NCBI RefSeq assembly: GCF_902499135.1
Contig: NZ_CABVPR010000012.1
Location: 39,357 to 103,356 of the forward strand
DNA: 64,000 nucleotides
Origin: Burkholderia dolosa
Lineage (GTDB): Bacteria > Pseudomonadota > Gammaproteobacteria > Burkholderiales > Burkholderiaceae
Reading direction: 5' to 3'
Shown here: positions 17,607 through 26,465 of the stretch, piece by piece
Numbering within the stretch: position 1 is the stretch's first letter
Layout: every line of letters starts with the position of its first letter
Translations under genes and position numbers: made by a program
The notes under the pieces: model-generated
What the model saw: only the letters and a program-made list of their open reading frames with translations
What the model was told of the DNA's origin: nothing
The model's database searches: none

Positions 17607-17636
17607 TTGATTTTCCTGAGATTTTTCTGCTAGAAT
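17607..17636 (+). promoter_or_regulatory. promoter of rpmB-rpmG
   Basis: TTGATT (17607-17612), an 18-bp spacer, TAGAAT (17631-17636). Both hexamers are close to consensus and the preceding DNA is unusually A+T-rich for this genome, as expected for a ribosomal protein promoter. It would leave a 5' UTR of about 150 bases before rpmB. Confidence 0.65.
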
Positions 17637-17792
17637 CGTCGTCTGTCTTTTTTCCAACCAGTTCTAGCCATCGAAGGGCCTTGTCTGTCAAAGGGCTTGG
17701 GCGTTCGGAGTGCAGCTATGGATCACGTGGCTGCGCGATGAGAACCTTCACCGGCGATCGAACCCCGAATTTAGCGTATTAGGAGTGCTCTC

Positions 17793-18026
17793 ATGGCACG
17801 CGTATGCCAAGTAACTGGGAAAGCGCCGATGAGCGGCAACAACGTTTCCCACGCGAACAACAAGACCAAGCGCCGCTTCCTGCCGAACCTGCAAAACCGC
17901 CGGTTCTGGGTGGAAAGCGAAAACCGTTGGGTGCGCCTGCGCGTTTCGAACGCCGGCCTGCGCCTGATCGACAAGAACGGCATCGATTCCGTGCTCGCTG
18001 ACCTGCGTGCACGCGGCGAAGCCTAA
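17793..18026 (+). CDS. rpmB: 50S ribosomal protein L28
   Basis: A 77-residue L28, begins [20 protein letters not shown] and contains [18 protein letters not shown], the family signature. The upstream site AGGAG is 8 bases before the ATG. It lacks zinc-binding Cys pairs apart from the single Cys5. It is followed by rpmG after 17 bp, the usual bacterial rpmB-rpmG pair. Confidence 0.97.
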
Positions 18027-18043
18027 GCCCAAGGAGCACAATC

Positions 18044-18211
18044 ATGGCAAAAGGCGCACGCGACAAGATCAAGCTCGAGTCGACCGCTGGCACGGGCCAC
18101 TTCTACACGACCACGAAGAACAAGCGCAACATGCCGGAAAAGATGGAGATCATGAAGTTCGATCCCGTCGCCCGCAAGCATGTGGCGTACAAAGAAACCA
18201 AGATCAAGTAA
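18044..18211 (+). CDS. rpmG: 50S ribosomal protein L33
   Basis: A 55-residue L33, [20 protein letters not shown] at the N-terminus and [10 protein letters not shown]-like [18 protein letters not shown] at the end. It has no Cys, so it is the zinc-independent form. AAGGAG lies 8 bases before the ATG. It is cotranscribed with rpmB and followed by a strong terminator. Confidence 0.97.
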
Positions 18212-18242
18212 TCTCCGGTTTCAGCGAGCCTGACGACAAGCG

Positions 18243-18274
18243 AAGAGCCCCGCACATGCGGGGCTCTTTGTTTT
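18243..18274 (+). terminator. terminator of rpmB-rpmG
   Basis: AAGAGCCCCGC (18243-18253) pairs with GCGGGGCTCTT (18258-18268) across a short ACAT loop, followed by TTTGTTTT. Confidence 0.85.
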
Positions 18275-18371
18275 GCGCGCACGGCTCGGGCGCGACGCGG
18301 TATGCTCTCCCCTTTCCGCGGCCTCGGCTGCCGGAACGCACGATCAAAAAGCGTAACGATGGAGATGCAGC

Positions 18372-19958
18372 ATGAAATTCGACGTGGCGATCGTCGGCAG
18401 CGGCCTGGCAGGCCTGTCGGTCGCGCTCAATCTGGCCAGCACGCGACGTGTCGCGCTGATCGCGAAACGTTCGATGATGGAGGGCGCGAGCGATAACGCG
18501 CAAGGCGGGATCGCCGCCGTCCTCGATTCCGCGGACAGCATCGAGAACCACGTCGACGACACGCTGGTCGCCGGCGGCGGGCTATGCGACGAAGGCGCGA
18601 CGCGCTACATCGTCGAACACGGCCGCGAGGCGATCGAGTGGCTGATCTCGCAGGGCGTGCCGTTCACGAAGGACGACGCAGCCGAACTCGGCTTCCATCT
18701 GACGCGCGAAGGCGGCCACAGCCACCGGCGGATCATTCATGCGGCGGACGCGACCGGTCACGCGGTGCTCGCCACGCTGTCGGAGCGCGCGCGCCAGCAT
18801 CCGAATATCACGTTCTTCGAAAACCACCACGCGATCGACCTGATCACGTCGGAGCGGCTCGGCCTTCCCGGCCGCCGCTGCCATGGACTGTATGCGCTCG
18901 ACGTCGACAACGACCGCACGATCACGATCGAAGCGCCGCACACGGTGCTCGCGACCGGCGGCGCGGGCAAGGTGTACCTGTACACGACGAACCCGGACAC
19001 CGCGACCGGCGACGGCATCGCGATGGCATGGCGCGCGGGCTGCCGCGTCGCGAACATGGAGTTCATCCAGTTCCATCCGACCTGCCTGTTCCATCCGTAT
19101 GCGAAATCGTTTCTGATCTCGGAAGCCGTACGCGGCGAAGGCGGGCTGCTCAAGCTGCCCGACGGCACGCGCTTCATGCCCGCGCACGACCCGCGCGCAG
19201 AACTCGCACCGCGCGACATCGTCGCGCGCGCGATCGACTTCGAGATCAAGAAGCGCGGGATCGACTGCGTGTATCTCGACATCAGCCACCAGCCCGAAGC
19301 GTTCCTGCGCGAACACTTTCCGACGATTCACGCACGCTGCCTCGAGTTCGGCATCGACATCGCGAAGCAGCCGATCCCCGTCGTGCCGGCCGCGCATTAC
19401 ACGTGCGGCGGCGTCGTCACCGATCTCGCCGGACGTACCGATCTGGCCGGCCTGTATGCAGTCGGCGAAACGTCTTACACGGGGCTGCACGGCGCGAACC
19501 GGCTCGCAAGCAACTCGCTGCGCGAATGTCTGGTGATCGGCCGCGCGACCGCCGGCGCAATCGAAGCGGCCGGCTTCGATGCGGACATGCCGGGCACGCT
19601 TCCCGCATGGGACGAAAGTCGCGTGTCGGACGCGGACGAGGAAGTCGTCGTCGCCCACAACTGGGACGAACTGCGCCGCCTGATGTGGAACTACGTCGGC
19701 ATCGTGCGCACCGACAAGCGGCTCGAGCGCGCGAAGCATCGGCTGTCGCTGCTGCGCGACGAGATCCACGAGTACTACGCGAACTTCCGCGTGACGCGCG
19801 ACCTGCTCGAACTGCGCAATCTCGTCGACGTCGCGACGTTGATCGTGAAAAGCGCATACTCGCGCCGCGAAAGCCGCGGGCTCCACTACAGCCGCGACTG
19901 GCCGCACACGCTGCCGAAGGCGCTGCCGAGCGTGCTGACGCCGCGCGCACGTCGCTGA
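18372..19958 (+). CDS. nadB: L-aspartate oxidase
   Basis: A 528-residue FAD flavoenzyme that oxidises L-aspartate to iminoaspartate, the first step of de novo NAD synthesis. The N-terminal FAD motif is VAIVGSGLAGLSVALNL (residues 5-21); SDNAQGGIAA, EGGHSHRRIIHAADATGH, FIQFHPTCL, EAVRGEGG and the C-terminal PAAHYTCGGVVTDLAGRT, ASNSLRECLVIG are all present. The succinate-dehydrogenase-like catalytic Arg region (FRVTRDLLELRNLV) is intact. It faces nadC and nadA across a shared terminator, so NadB product can feed NadA directly. Confidence 0.96.
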   Translation: MKFDVAIVGSGLAGLSVALNLASTRRVALIAKRSMMEGASDNAQGGIAAVLDSADSIENHVDDTLVAGGGLCDEGATRYIVEHGREAIEWLISQGVPFTKDDAAELGFHLTREGGHSHRRIIHAADATGHAVLATLSERARQHPNITFFENHHAIDLITSERLGLPGRRCHGLYALDVDNDRTITIEAPHTVLATGGAGKVYLYTTNPDTATGDGIAMAWRAGCRVANMEFIQFHPTCLFHPYAKSFLISEAVRGEGGLLKLPDGTRFMPAHDPRAELAPRDIVARAIDFEIKKRGIDCVYLDISHQPEAFLREHFPTIHARCLEFGIDIAKQPIPVVPAAHYTCGGVVTDLAGRTDLAGLYAVGETSYTGLHGANRLASNSLRECLVIGRATAGAIEAAGFDADMPGTLPAWDESRVSDADEEVVVAHNWDELRRLMWNYVGIVRTDKRLERAKHRLSLLRDEIHEYYANFRVTRDLLELRNLVDVATLIVKSAYSRRESRGLHYSRDWPHTLPKALPSVLTPRARR

Positions 19959-19999
19959 TCGACAACGGCGCGTTGCAACGCTGCGCGCCCCGTCAAGCG

Positions 20000-20037
20000 A
20001 AAAAAGCCGTTGGCGGTTGCGCGCCAACGGCTTTTTT
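20000..20037. terminator. bidirectional terminator between nadB and nadC
   Basis: A 16-bp perfect inverted repeat: six A, GCCGTTGGCG, loop GTTGCG, CGCCAACGGC, six T (20000-20015 with 20022-20037). It has U tracts in both directions and lies between the converging nadB and nadC. Confidence 0.92.
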
Positions 20038-20064
20038 CATCGGATCGCCCGAAGCTCGAACGGC

Positions 20065-21021
20065 TCAGTCGACGATTCGCATCGAATAGTCGGTCGCGCG
20101 CACGTCCTTCGTCAGCGCGCCGATCGAAATGCGATCGACGCCGGTTTCGGCGAACGCGCGCACCGTATCGAAATTGACGCCGCCCGACACCTCGAGCAGC
20201 GCCTTGCCGGCCGTCACGCGCACCGCTTCGCGCATCATGTCGAGCGGGAAGTTGTCGAGCAGCACCGACTGCGCGCCATGCGCGAGCGCCGTATCGAGCT
20301 GCGCGAGCGTTTCGACTTCGATCTGCACCGGCACGCCCGCATTCAGCGCGAACGCCGCATCGAGCGCCTCGCCGACGCCGCCCGCCGCCGCGATGTGGTT
20401 CTCCTTGATCAGGATCCCGTCGTACAGCGCGAGACGCTGGTTCTCGCCGCCGCCGACGCGCACCGCATACTTCTGCGCGAGCCGCAGGCCCGGCAGCGTC
20501 TTGCGCGTATCGAGAATCTTCGCGCGCGTGCCTTCGACGCGGTCGACGTAACGGCGCGTCGCCGTCGCGACGCCCGACAGCAATTGCAGGAAGTTCAGCG
20601 CGTTGCGCTCGGCGGTCAGCAACGCGCGCGCCGGCCCGTCGAGTTCGCAAACGATCGAGTCGGGCGCCATTCTGTCGCCCTCGCGATAGCGCCATTGCAC
20701 GACGATCGTCGGGTCGATGCGCTCGATCACGCGCTCGAACCACGGCACGCCGCACAGCACGGCTTCCTCGCGCACAATGACGCGTGCGCGGCGACGCTCG
20801 TCCGCCGGCACGAGCCGGCCGGTCTGATCGCCGGCGCCGACGTCTTCGGCAATCGCGTCGGCCACGTTGCGTGCGATCGCATCGTCGAATGCCGCGCCGT
20901 ACTGCGCGCGAATCGCGTCGAAAAGCGGCGACACGGCGCCGCTCGCCGCGCGCACGGCGCGGTCGTTCGCGGCGCCGGCGACGCGTTCGTCCGGCAGCGG
21001 CTGAACGTACGGACCGTTCAT
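20065..21021 (-). CDS. nadC: nicotinate-nucleotide diphosphorylase (carboxylating), quinolinate phosphoribosyltransferase
   Basis: A 318-residue QAPRTase converting quinolinate and PRPP to nicotinate mononucleotide. Motifs: EDVGAGDQTG, RNALNFLQLLSGVATAT, KILDTRKTLPGLRLAQKYAVRVGGGENQR (split, around residues 160-190), ILIKENHI, VEVET-like IEVETLAQL, and LEVSGGVNFDTVRAFAETGVD with ISIGALT. It carries about 25 extra N-terminal residues. Its ATG at 21021 shares its first A with the nadA TAA stop, so the two are translationally coupled. Confidence 0.95.
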   Translation of the reverse strand: MNGPYVQPLPDERVAGAANDRAVRAASGAVSPLFDAIRAQYGAAFDDAIARNVADAIAEDVGAGDQTGRLVPADERRRARVIVREEAVLCGVPWFERVIERIDPTIVVQWRYREGDRMAPDSIVCELDGPARALLTAERNALNFLQLLSGVATATRRYVDRVEGTRAKILDTRKTLPGLRLAQKYAVRVGGGENQRLALYDGILIKENHIAAAGGVGEALDAAFALNAGVPVQIEVETLAQLDTALAHGAQSVLLDNFPLDMMREAVRVTAGKALLEVSGGVNFDTVRAFAETGVDRISIGALTKDVRATDYSMRIVD

Positions 21022-22154
21022 TACGCCGCCCCCACGTTTGCGAACAGCGGCTGGTCGCGCTGCAGATCGCCGCTCGCCTGCACGCGCTTCTTGTGCGCGG
21101 CCGCGAAATCGAGCATCCGGTCGATCGGCACACGTGCGCGTTCGCCGATCGCCGGATCGACGAAGATCTCGTTGTGGCCGCGCTCGAGCACGTCGGCGAG
21201 GTTCGCGAGGCCGTTCATCGCCATCCACGGACAGTGCGCACAGCTCTTGCACGTCGCGCTGTTGCCGGCGGTCGGCGCCGCGATGAACGTCTTGCCGGGC
21301 GCGGCCAGCTGCATCTTGTGCAGGATGCCGAGATCGGTCGCGACGATGAAGCGCGTCGCGTCGAACTTGACGGCAGCATCGATCAGTTGCGTCGTCGAGC
21401 CGACGACGTCGGCCTGCGCGACGACGCTCTCCGGCGATTCAGGGTGGACCAGCACTTTTGCGTCCGGATATTCGGCGCGCAGCAGATCGAGCTCGATGCC
21501 CTTGAACTCGTCGTGCACGAGGCACGAGCCCTGCCACAGCAGCATGTCGGCGCCGGTTTTCTTCTGAATATAGCTGCCGAGATGACGGTCCGGCGCCCAG
21601 ATGATCTTCTCGCCGCGCGCATGCAGGTCGGCGACGATCTCGAGGCCGATCGACGACGTGACCATCCAGTCGGCCCGTGCCTTCACGGCCGCGCTGGTAT
21701 TCGCGTACACGACGACGGTGCGGTCCGGATGCGCGTCGCAGAACGCGGAGAATTCGTCGACCGGGCAGCCGAGATCGAGCGAGCACGTGGCATCGAGATC
21801 GGGCATCAGGATGCGCTTGTTCGGGCTGAGGATTTTGGCGGTTTCGCCCATGAAGCGCACGCCTGCGACAACGAGTGTCTGCGCGTCGTGATCGCGGCCG
21901 AACCGCGCCATTTCGAGCGAGTCGGCTACGCAGCCGCCGGTTTCGTCCGCGAGCGCCTGCAGTTCGGCGTCCACGTAGTAGTGGGCGACGAGCACGGCCT
22001 TTTCGCGTACGAGAAGTGCCTTGATGCGCGCTTTCAGTGCGGCGCGTTCTTCGGCGGACGGCGTGTCGGGCACTTTCGCCCATGCCTGTCCGACGCCGCA
22101 CACGCCTGCGGCGACCGGCCGGTCGTACTCGACGGGTTTGATCGTCGATTGCAT
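21021..22154 (-). CDS. nadA: quinolinate synthase
   Basis: A 377-residue [4Fe-4S] quinolinate synthase condensing iminoaspartate with dihydroxyacetone phosphate. Visible hallmarks are [37 protein letters not shown], the central [37 protein letters not shown] with one cluster Cys, and [12 protein letters not shown], with the C-terminal Cys cluster. The start codon ATG has AGGAG plus GGAG upstream. The 5' region immediately before this Shine-Dalgarno is occupied by a hairpin repeat (22171-22204), which could influence initiation. Confidence 0.95.
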   Translation of the reverse strand: MQSTIKPVEYDRPVAAGVCGVGQAWAKVPDTPSAEERAALKARIKALLVREKAVLVAHYYVDAELQALADETGGCVADSLEMARFGRDHDAQTLVVAGVRFMGETAKILSPNKRILMPDLDATCSLDLGCPVDEFSAFCDAHPDRTVVVYANTSAAVKARADWMVTSSIGLEIVADLHARGEKIIWAPDRHLGSYIQKKTGADMLLWQGSCLVHDEFKGIELDLLRAEYPDAKVLVHPESPESVVAQADVVGSTTQLIDAAVKFDATRFIVATDLGILHKMQLAAPGKTFIAAPTAGNSATCKSCAHCPWMAMNGLANLADVLERGHNEIFVDPAIGERARVPIDRMLDFAAAHKKRVQASGDLQRDQPLFANVGAA

Positions 22155-22172
22155 CTCCGTATCTCCTGTCGA

Positions 22173-22288
22173 CCCGAGTTAGCGCTTTAGCGCTTACTCG
22201 GGTCCCATGCAAAGCCATCGGCCCGAGTCCGCGCTTCAACGCTCACTCGCGTCCCATGCAAAGCCATCGATCCGAGTTGGCGCTCCAG
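22173..22288. repeat. tandem 49-bp hairpin repeat upstream of nadA (2.4 copies)
   Basis: Unit 1 at 22173-22221 and unit 2 at 22222-22270 are about 80 percent identical, and a third, partial unit begins at 22271. Each unit is an inverted repeat followed by a conserved TCCCATGCAAAGCCATCG spacer. In unit 1 the hairpin is GACCCGAGT (22171-22179) / ACTCGGGTC (22196-22204) enclosing AGCGC/GCGCT around a TTTA loop. Unit 2 keeps CGAGT/ACTCG. It lies between the desaturase terminator and the nadA Shine-Dalgarno, in the nadA 5' UTR if transcription starts upstream. Confidence 0.8.
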
Positions 22289-22324
22289 CCCCCTCCGATC
22301 CCGAGCAGGCTTCCTCCTGCCGCA

Positions 22325-22345
22325 GGCCGCGCGAAACGCGCGGCC
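22325..22345. other. perfect 9-bp hairpin in the nadA upstream region
   Basis: GGCCGCGCG (22325-22333), loop AAA, CGCGCGGCC (22337-22345). No T or A tract adjoins it, so it is not a standard terminator; it adds to the structured character of the region between the desaturase and nadA. Confidence 0.6.
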
Positions 22346-22350
22346 AAATG

Positions 22351-22375
22351 AAAAAACCCCGCCAGCGCGGGGTTT
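22351..22375 (-). terminator. terminator of the desaturase gene
   Basis: AAACCCCGC (22354-22362), loop CAGC, GCGGGGTTT (22367-22375), with three more A on the left supplying a U tract for leftward transcription. Confidence 0.8.
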
Positions 22376-22406
22376 GTGACGTCCTGAGATTCTAATCGAT
22401 TTCGAA

Positions 22407-23603
22407 TCACGCGTAGCGGCGCAGACGCATCGCAAATTCCTGCAGCGCCTTGATCCCGCTTTGTTCCGCGCGATGACACCAATCCTGCAATTGCGCGAGC
22501 AGTTGTTCGCGCGATGCCGTCGAGCGGTCCCAGATCGCCGCGAGATCCTGGCGCAGCTGGAAGTACGTGTGCAACTTCTGGCTGCTCGCGAAGATCTCGG
22601 GCAGCAGCTTCTTCTGCGGCTCGTCGAGGCCGTCGGCATCCTTGTGGAACCACTTGCGCGCGCTGCGCATCAGCTGATACTTCTCGCTCGAGCCGAGCTC
22701 CTTCAGATGCGCGAGCTCCTGCCGGTACGCGCGCTTCAGCGCCTTGCCGTAGCGCGCCATCACTTCGTAGCGGTTCGACAGCACGGCCTGCAGCGTCTCC
22801 TGGTCGAGCACGGTCTTCGGCTTGTTCAGGCGCGGCGTCGGTGCGATCTTCTTCACCTTCGCGAGGCCGAATGCCGACATGATGCGGATGTACATCCAGC
22901 CGATGTCGAACTCGTACCACTTGTTCGACAGCTTCGCCGACGTGGCGAACGTATGGTGATTGTTGTGCAGCTCTTCGCCGCCGATCACGATGCCCCACGG
23001 GAACAGGTTCGTGCTCGCGTCGGCCGAGTTGAAGTTGCGATAGCCCCAGAAGTGGCCGAAACCGTTGACGACGCCCGCGGCCCAGAACGGAATCCACGCC
23101 ATCTGCACGGCCCAGACGGTCAAGCCGAGCACGCCGAACAGCGCGACGTCGATCACCATCATCAGGCTCACGCCGAGAATCGGGTACTTCGAATAGACGT
23201 TGCGTTCGATCCAGTCGTTCGGCGTGCCGTGACTGAACTTGCGCATCGTCTCTTCATTCTTCGCTTCCGCGCGGTACAGCTCCGCGCCTTCGAGGAACAC
23301 CTTCCAGATGCCGCGCGTCTGCGGGCTGTGCGGATCTTCCTCGGTCTCGCACTTCGCGTGATGCTTCCGATGAATCGCGGCCCACTGGCCGGTCAGCATG
23401 CCGGTCGTCATCCACAACCAGAAGCGGAAGAAGTGACTTGCGATCGGATGCAGCTCCAGCGCGCGGTGCGCCTGACAGCGATGCAGATAGACCGTCACGC
23501 CGATGATCGTGACGTGCGTGACGGCCAGCGCGAACAGCGCGACCTGCCACCATGAAAAACGCAGGAGCCCGTGGGAAAGAAAATCGAGCAGGGAATTCAG
23601 CAA
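22407..23603 (-). CDS. membrane fatty acid (acyl-CoA) desaturase
   Basis: A 398-residue integral membrane di-iron desaturase introducing a cis double bond into acyl chains. The three histidine boxes are clear: HRCQAHRA, HRKHH and ELHNNHH. Four hydrophobic helices lie between residues about 15-110 and 150-190. Its C-terminal 150 residues form a soluble extension rich in charged helices, as in Burkholderia/Pseudomonas DesA-like enzymes. I place the start at TTG 23603 (reads MLNSLLDFLSHG) with AGG upstream; a GTG at 23636 is the alternative, giving 409 residues. Regulation by temperature is plausible but not shown. Confidence 0.88.
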   Translation of the reverse strand: MLNSLLDFLSHGLLRFSWWQVALFALAVTHVTIIGVTVYLHRCQAHRALELHPIASHFFRFWLWMTTGMLTGQWAAIHRKHHAKCETEEDPHSPQTRGIWKVFLEGAELYRAEAKNEETMRKFSHGTPNDWIERNVYSKYPILGVSLMMVIDVALFGVLGLTVWAVQMAWIPFWAAGVVNGFGHFWGYRNFNSADASTNLFPWGIVIGGEELHNNHHTFATSAKLSNKWYEFDIGWMYIRIMSAFGLAKVKKIAPTPRLNKPKTVLDQETLQAVLSNRYEVMARYGKALKRAYRQELAHLKELGSSEKYQLMRSARKWFHKDADGLDEPQKKLLPEIFASSQKLHTYFQLRQDLAAIWDRSTASREQLLAQLQDWCHRAEQSGIKALQEFAMRLRRYA

Positions 23604-23813
23604 GGCAGTTACCTGTGGTGAGAGCGACCCCGGCACACGCCGGCGTCATAAAAATGAAAGCATACCTCGGATAGACCGAAATTTTACTTCAACCGTTCCA
23701 AGCCTTTGTAACAAATGAACATTTTCTTGCCTTGACGCAACGACGATAGTCCATCGCCGGACCCGGTCGGCCGATCGCTCCGCGCTCCGCCGTTCCGCCG
23801 CGTCAGATGCGGC

Positions 23814-25190
23814 TCAGGCAGCCGAGGCCCGCAGATCGTCCGCGCCGCTCCGGGGCGCCGAATCGCGATCGGCAGCGACATCCGCCGCGACGAAGCCGTC
23901 CGGCAGCCCGACGACGCGCACGTCGCGTTGCGGAAACGGAATCGACACGCCGTGCTCGCAGAACAGCCGCCAGATGTTCCGATTGACCGCCGAGCGCACG
24001 CCGGACGTGCCCTTCGCCGCATCCTCGATCCAGAAGCCGAGCTCCAGATCGATGCCGTCGGCGCCGAACCCGACCAGATACGGCGTCGGCGGCGGGTCGT
24101 CCAGCACGCGCGGCACGCCCTTCGCGGCATCCGCGAGCAAGGCGAGTGCCTGCTCGACATCGCTCGTGTACGCGACCTGCACCGCGACCTTCGCATGGCC
24201 GCGCGTCTGATACGACGACTGGTTCTGCACGACGTCGGTGATCAGCTTCTCGTTCGGAATCAGCGTCTCGTTGCCGTCGAGGCCGCGCACGACCGTATAG
24301 CGCGTGCGGATCTGCGTGACGACGCCCTGCAGCCCGCCGACGCTGATCGCGTCGCCGAGCCGCAGCGAGCGGTCGAGCAGGATGATGAAGCCGGACACGT
24401 AGTTGCTCGCGATCTTCTGCAGCCCGAAACCGAGGCCGACGCCCAGCGCACCGCCGAATACGCCGAGCACCGTCACGTCGATGCCGACGAGCGACAGCCC
24501 GATCAGGACTGCCGCGAACACCAGCAGCGCGCGGCCGATCCGCGACAGCACGACCCTCAGGTTCGCATCGAGCGTGCTCGAGCGCGCGAGCCGCTCCTCG
24601 AGCACCGAGCCGGCCCACATCGCGACCATCAGCGTCACGCAGACCCACAGTGCGCCGGAAATCACCGACAGCAGCGTCAGATGCGCGTTCGCGACGCGGA
24701 ACTGAACGCTGTCGAGCCACGCGAGCACGTCGCGCTGGATGCCGAGCACGGTCAGCACCATCGCCGCCCATACGATCACCGACACGATCTTCTCGACGAT
24801 CGACAGCCACGCATGCGTGTGGCCGTCGCGCGCGAACACGCGCCGCGCAAAGAAGAACAGCACATAGATGAGCCCGATGCCGAACAGCGGCACGAGCGCG
24901 AGCGACAGCAGCGACGTCGACATGAACGGGTCGAGCGCGAGCTGCGCGGCGAGCACGAACGACCCGCCGAACAACGGGAACAGCGCGCGCTTCAGGCTGT
25001 GCGCACCCGCGCCGGGCGCGCGGCCGGCCGCACGCCGGCGTGCGTCGATGCGGCCGTGCACGAAGCGCGCGGTCAGCCACGCGAGGCCCAGCGCGCCGAC
25101 GAGAATCGCGGCCTGCCAGATCATCACCGGCTGGTTGAAGTCGCGGATCACCGACGCGAGCCGGTGCGACAGCAGGCGGTTCTCCGTCAT
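23814..25190 (-). CDS. MscS-family mechanosensitive ion channel
   Basis: A 458-residue membrane protein with five to six predicted helices followed by the MscS pore helix and beta domain. The pore/beta transition is FGGALGVGLGFGLQKIASNYVSGFIILLDRSLRLGD (about residues 240-280), and IPNEKLITDVVQNQS is a beta-domain landmark. It is longer at the N-terminus than E. coli MscS (286 residues), like YbdG-type channels. The C-terminus has a 40-residue low-complexity tail. The gap to rsmB is 12 bp, so it is likely the third gene of purN-rsmB-mscS. Confidence 0.9.
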   Translation of the reverse strand: MTENRLLSHRLASVIRDFNQPVMIWQAAILVGALGLAWLTARFVHGRIDARRRAAGRAPGAGAHSLKRALFPLFGGSFVLAAQLALDPFMSTSLLSLALVPLFGIGLIYVLFFFARRVFARDGHTHAWLSIVEKIVSVIVWAAMVLTVLGIQRDVLAWLDSVQFRVANAHLTLLSVISGALWVCVTLMVAMWAGSVLEERLARSSTLDANLRVVLSRIGRALLVFAAVLIGLSLVGIDVTVLGVFGGALGVGLGFGLQKIASNYVSGFIILLDRSLRLGDAISVGGLQGVVTQIRTRYTVVRGLDGNETLIPNEKLITDVVQNQSSYQTRGHAKVAVQVAYTSDVEQALALLADAAKGVPRVLDDPPPTPYLVGFGADGIDLELGFWIEDAAKGTSGVRSAVNRNIWRLFCEHGVSIPFPQRDVRVVGLPDGFVAADVAADRDSAPRSGADDLRASAA

Positions 25191-25202
25191 GATGCGCGGC
25201 CG

Positions 25203-26465
25203 TTACTGCGCGCGCCGCTCGAGCACCGCGGCGAAAAAGCCGTCGGTCGCGTGACGATGCGGCCACAGCGACAGGTAGTCGCCGGTGTCGAGCGCGATGC
25301 GCTGATCGGCGAGCACCTTCTGCGCGGGCACCAGCACGAAGTCCGGATGATCGGCCAGGAACTGCGCGACGATCTGCTCGTTCTCCGCGTCGAGCACGCT
25401 GCAGGTCGCGTAGACGAGCCGGCCGCCCTTCTTCACGAGGCGCGCCGCGCTCGCGAGGATCGACGCCTGCTTCGGCGTCAGCTCGTCGACCGACGTACGC
25501 GTCTGGCGCCACTTCAGGTCCGGATTGCGGCGCAGCGTGCCGAGTCCGCTGCACGGCGCGTCGACCAGCACGCGATCGATCTTGCCGGCGAGCCGCTTGA
25601 TCTTCGCGTCGTGCTCGCTGTCGATCAGCACCGGGTTCACGTTCGACAGCCCGCTGCGCGCGAGGCGCGGCTTCAGCTTCGCGAGGCGCTTTTCCGATAC
25701 GTCGAATGCATACAGACGGCCGGTCGAGCGCATCGCCGCGCCGAGCGCGAGCGTCTTGCCGCCGGCACCCGCGCAGAAGTCGACGACCATCTCGCCGCGC
25801 CGCGGCGCGACCAGCGAGCACAACAGCTGGCTGCCTTCGTCCTGCACCTCGATCTGGCCTTCCTCGAACAGCTTCAGCCGCGTGAGCGCCGGCTTGCCGA
25901 CGACGCGCACGCCGTGCGGCGCGAACGGCGTCGCGCCCGCATCGATGCCGACCGCGCGCAGCCCGTCGATCACCTGGTCGCGCGTCGCCTTCAGCACGTT
26001 CGCGCGCAGATCGAGCGGCGCCGGGTAGTTCAACGCGGCCGCGAGCTGCGCGAGTTCGTCGGCGTCGAAACGGGTCGCGAGCGCCTGATGGATCCAGTCC
26101 GGCAGGTTCGTGCGAATGCGCACCGGCAGGCTGGCCGGATCGATCTTCGACACGTGCTCGAGCCATGCGGCCTCGTCGGCCGACACGAACGGCTTTAGCG
26201 CGTTGCGGCCGACCGTCTGCATCAGGCCGAGCAGCGTCAGGCGCCGCGCGGGGCTGCCCGTACCGCTCTCGGCCAGGTGCGCGAACTCCATCTTCCGGCG
26301 CAGCACCGCGAACACGGCCTCGGCGATCACGCCGCGCTCCGCATGCCCGAGCTTCGGGTGCGCGCGGAAGAACCGGCTCGTCGTCGCGTCGGCGGGGCCG
26401 GCGAATTTCAGCACTTCGGCCAGCAAAGTCTCGGTCTGGCCGATCAGGAATCCGTGCAGCTTCAT
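25203..26465 (-). CDS. RsmB/NOP-family RNA m5C methyltransferase
   Basis: A 420-residue SAM-dependent RNA cytosine-5 methyltransferase. An N-terminal NusB-like/linker segment (about 1-150) precedes the catalytic domain with VVDFCAGAGGKTLALGA (SAM motif I), VLIDSEHDAK, VDAPCSGLGTLRRNPDLKW (motif IV, first Cys) and YATCSVLDAENE (motif VI, catalytic Cys). It is shorter at the N-terminus than classical RsmB, so the exact target (16S rRNA C967 or other) is unsure. It overlaps purN by 4 bp (ATGA), so the two are translationally coupled. Confidence 0.88.
   Translation of the reverse strand: MKLHGFLIGQTETLLAEVLKFAGPADATTSRFFRAHPKLGHAERGVIAEAVFAVLRRKMEFAHLAESGTGSPARRLTLLGLMQTVGRNALKPFVSADEAAWLEHVSKIDPASLPVRIRTNLPDWIHQALATRFDADELAQLAAALNYPAPLDLRANVLKATRDQVIDGLRAVGIDAGATPFAPHGVRVVGKPALTRLKLFEEGQIEVQDEGSQLLCSLVAPRRGEMVVDFCAGAGGKTLALGAAMRSTGRLYAFDVSEKRLAKLKPRLARSGLSNVNPVLIDSEHDAKIKRLAGKIDRVLVDAPCSGLGTLRRNPDLKWRQTRTSVDELTPKQASILASAARLVKKGGRLVYATCSVLDAENEQIVAQFLADHPDFVLVPAQKVLADQRIALDTGDYLSLWPHRHATDGFFAAVLERRAQ

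Noticed and set aside
22171-22288. CRISPR-like array or NAD+ riboswitch before nadA
   Set aside because: There are only 2.4 head-to-tail units with no variable spacers, and I see none of the conserved nucleotides of the NAD+ riboswitch classes; it fits tandem hairpins better.
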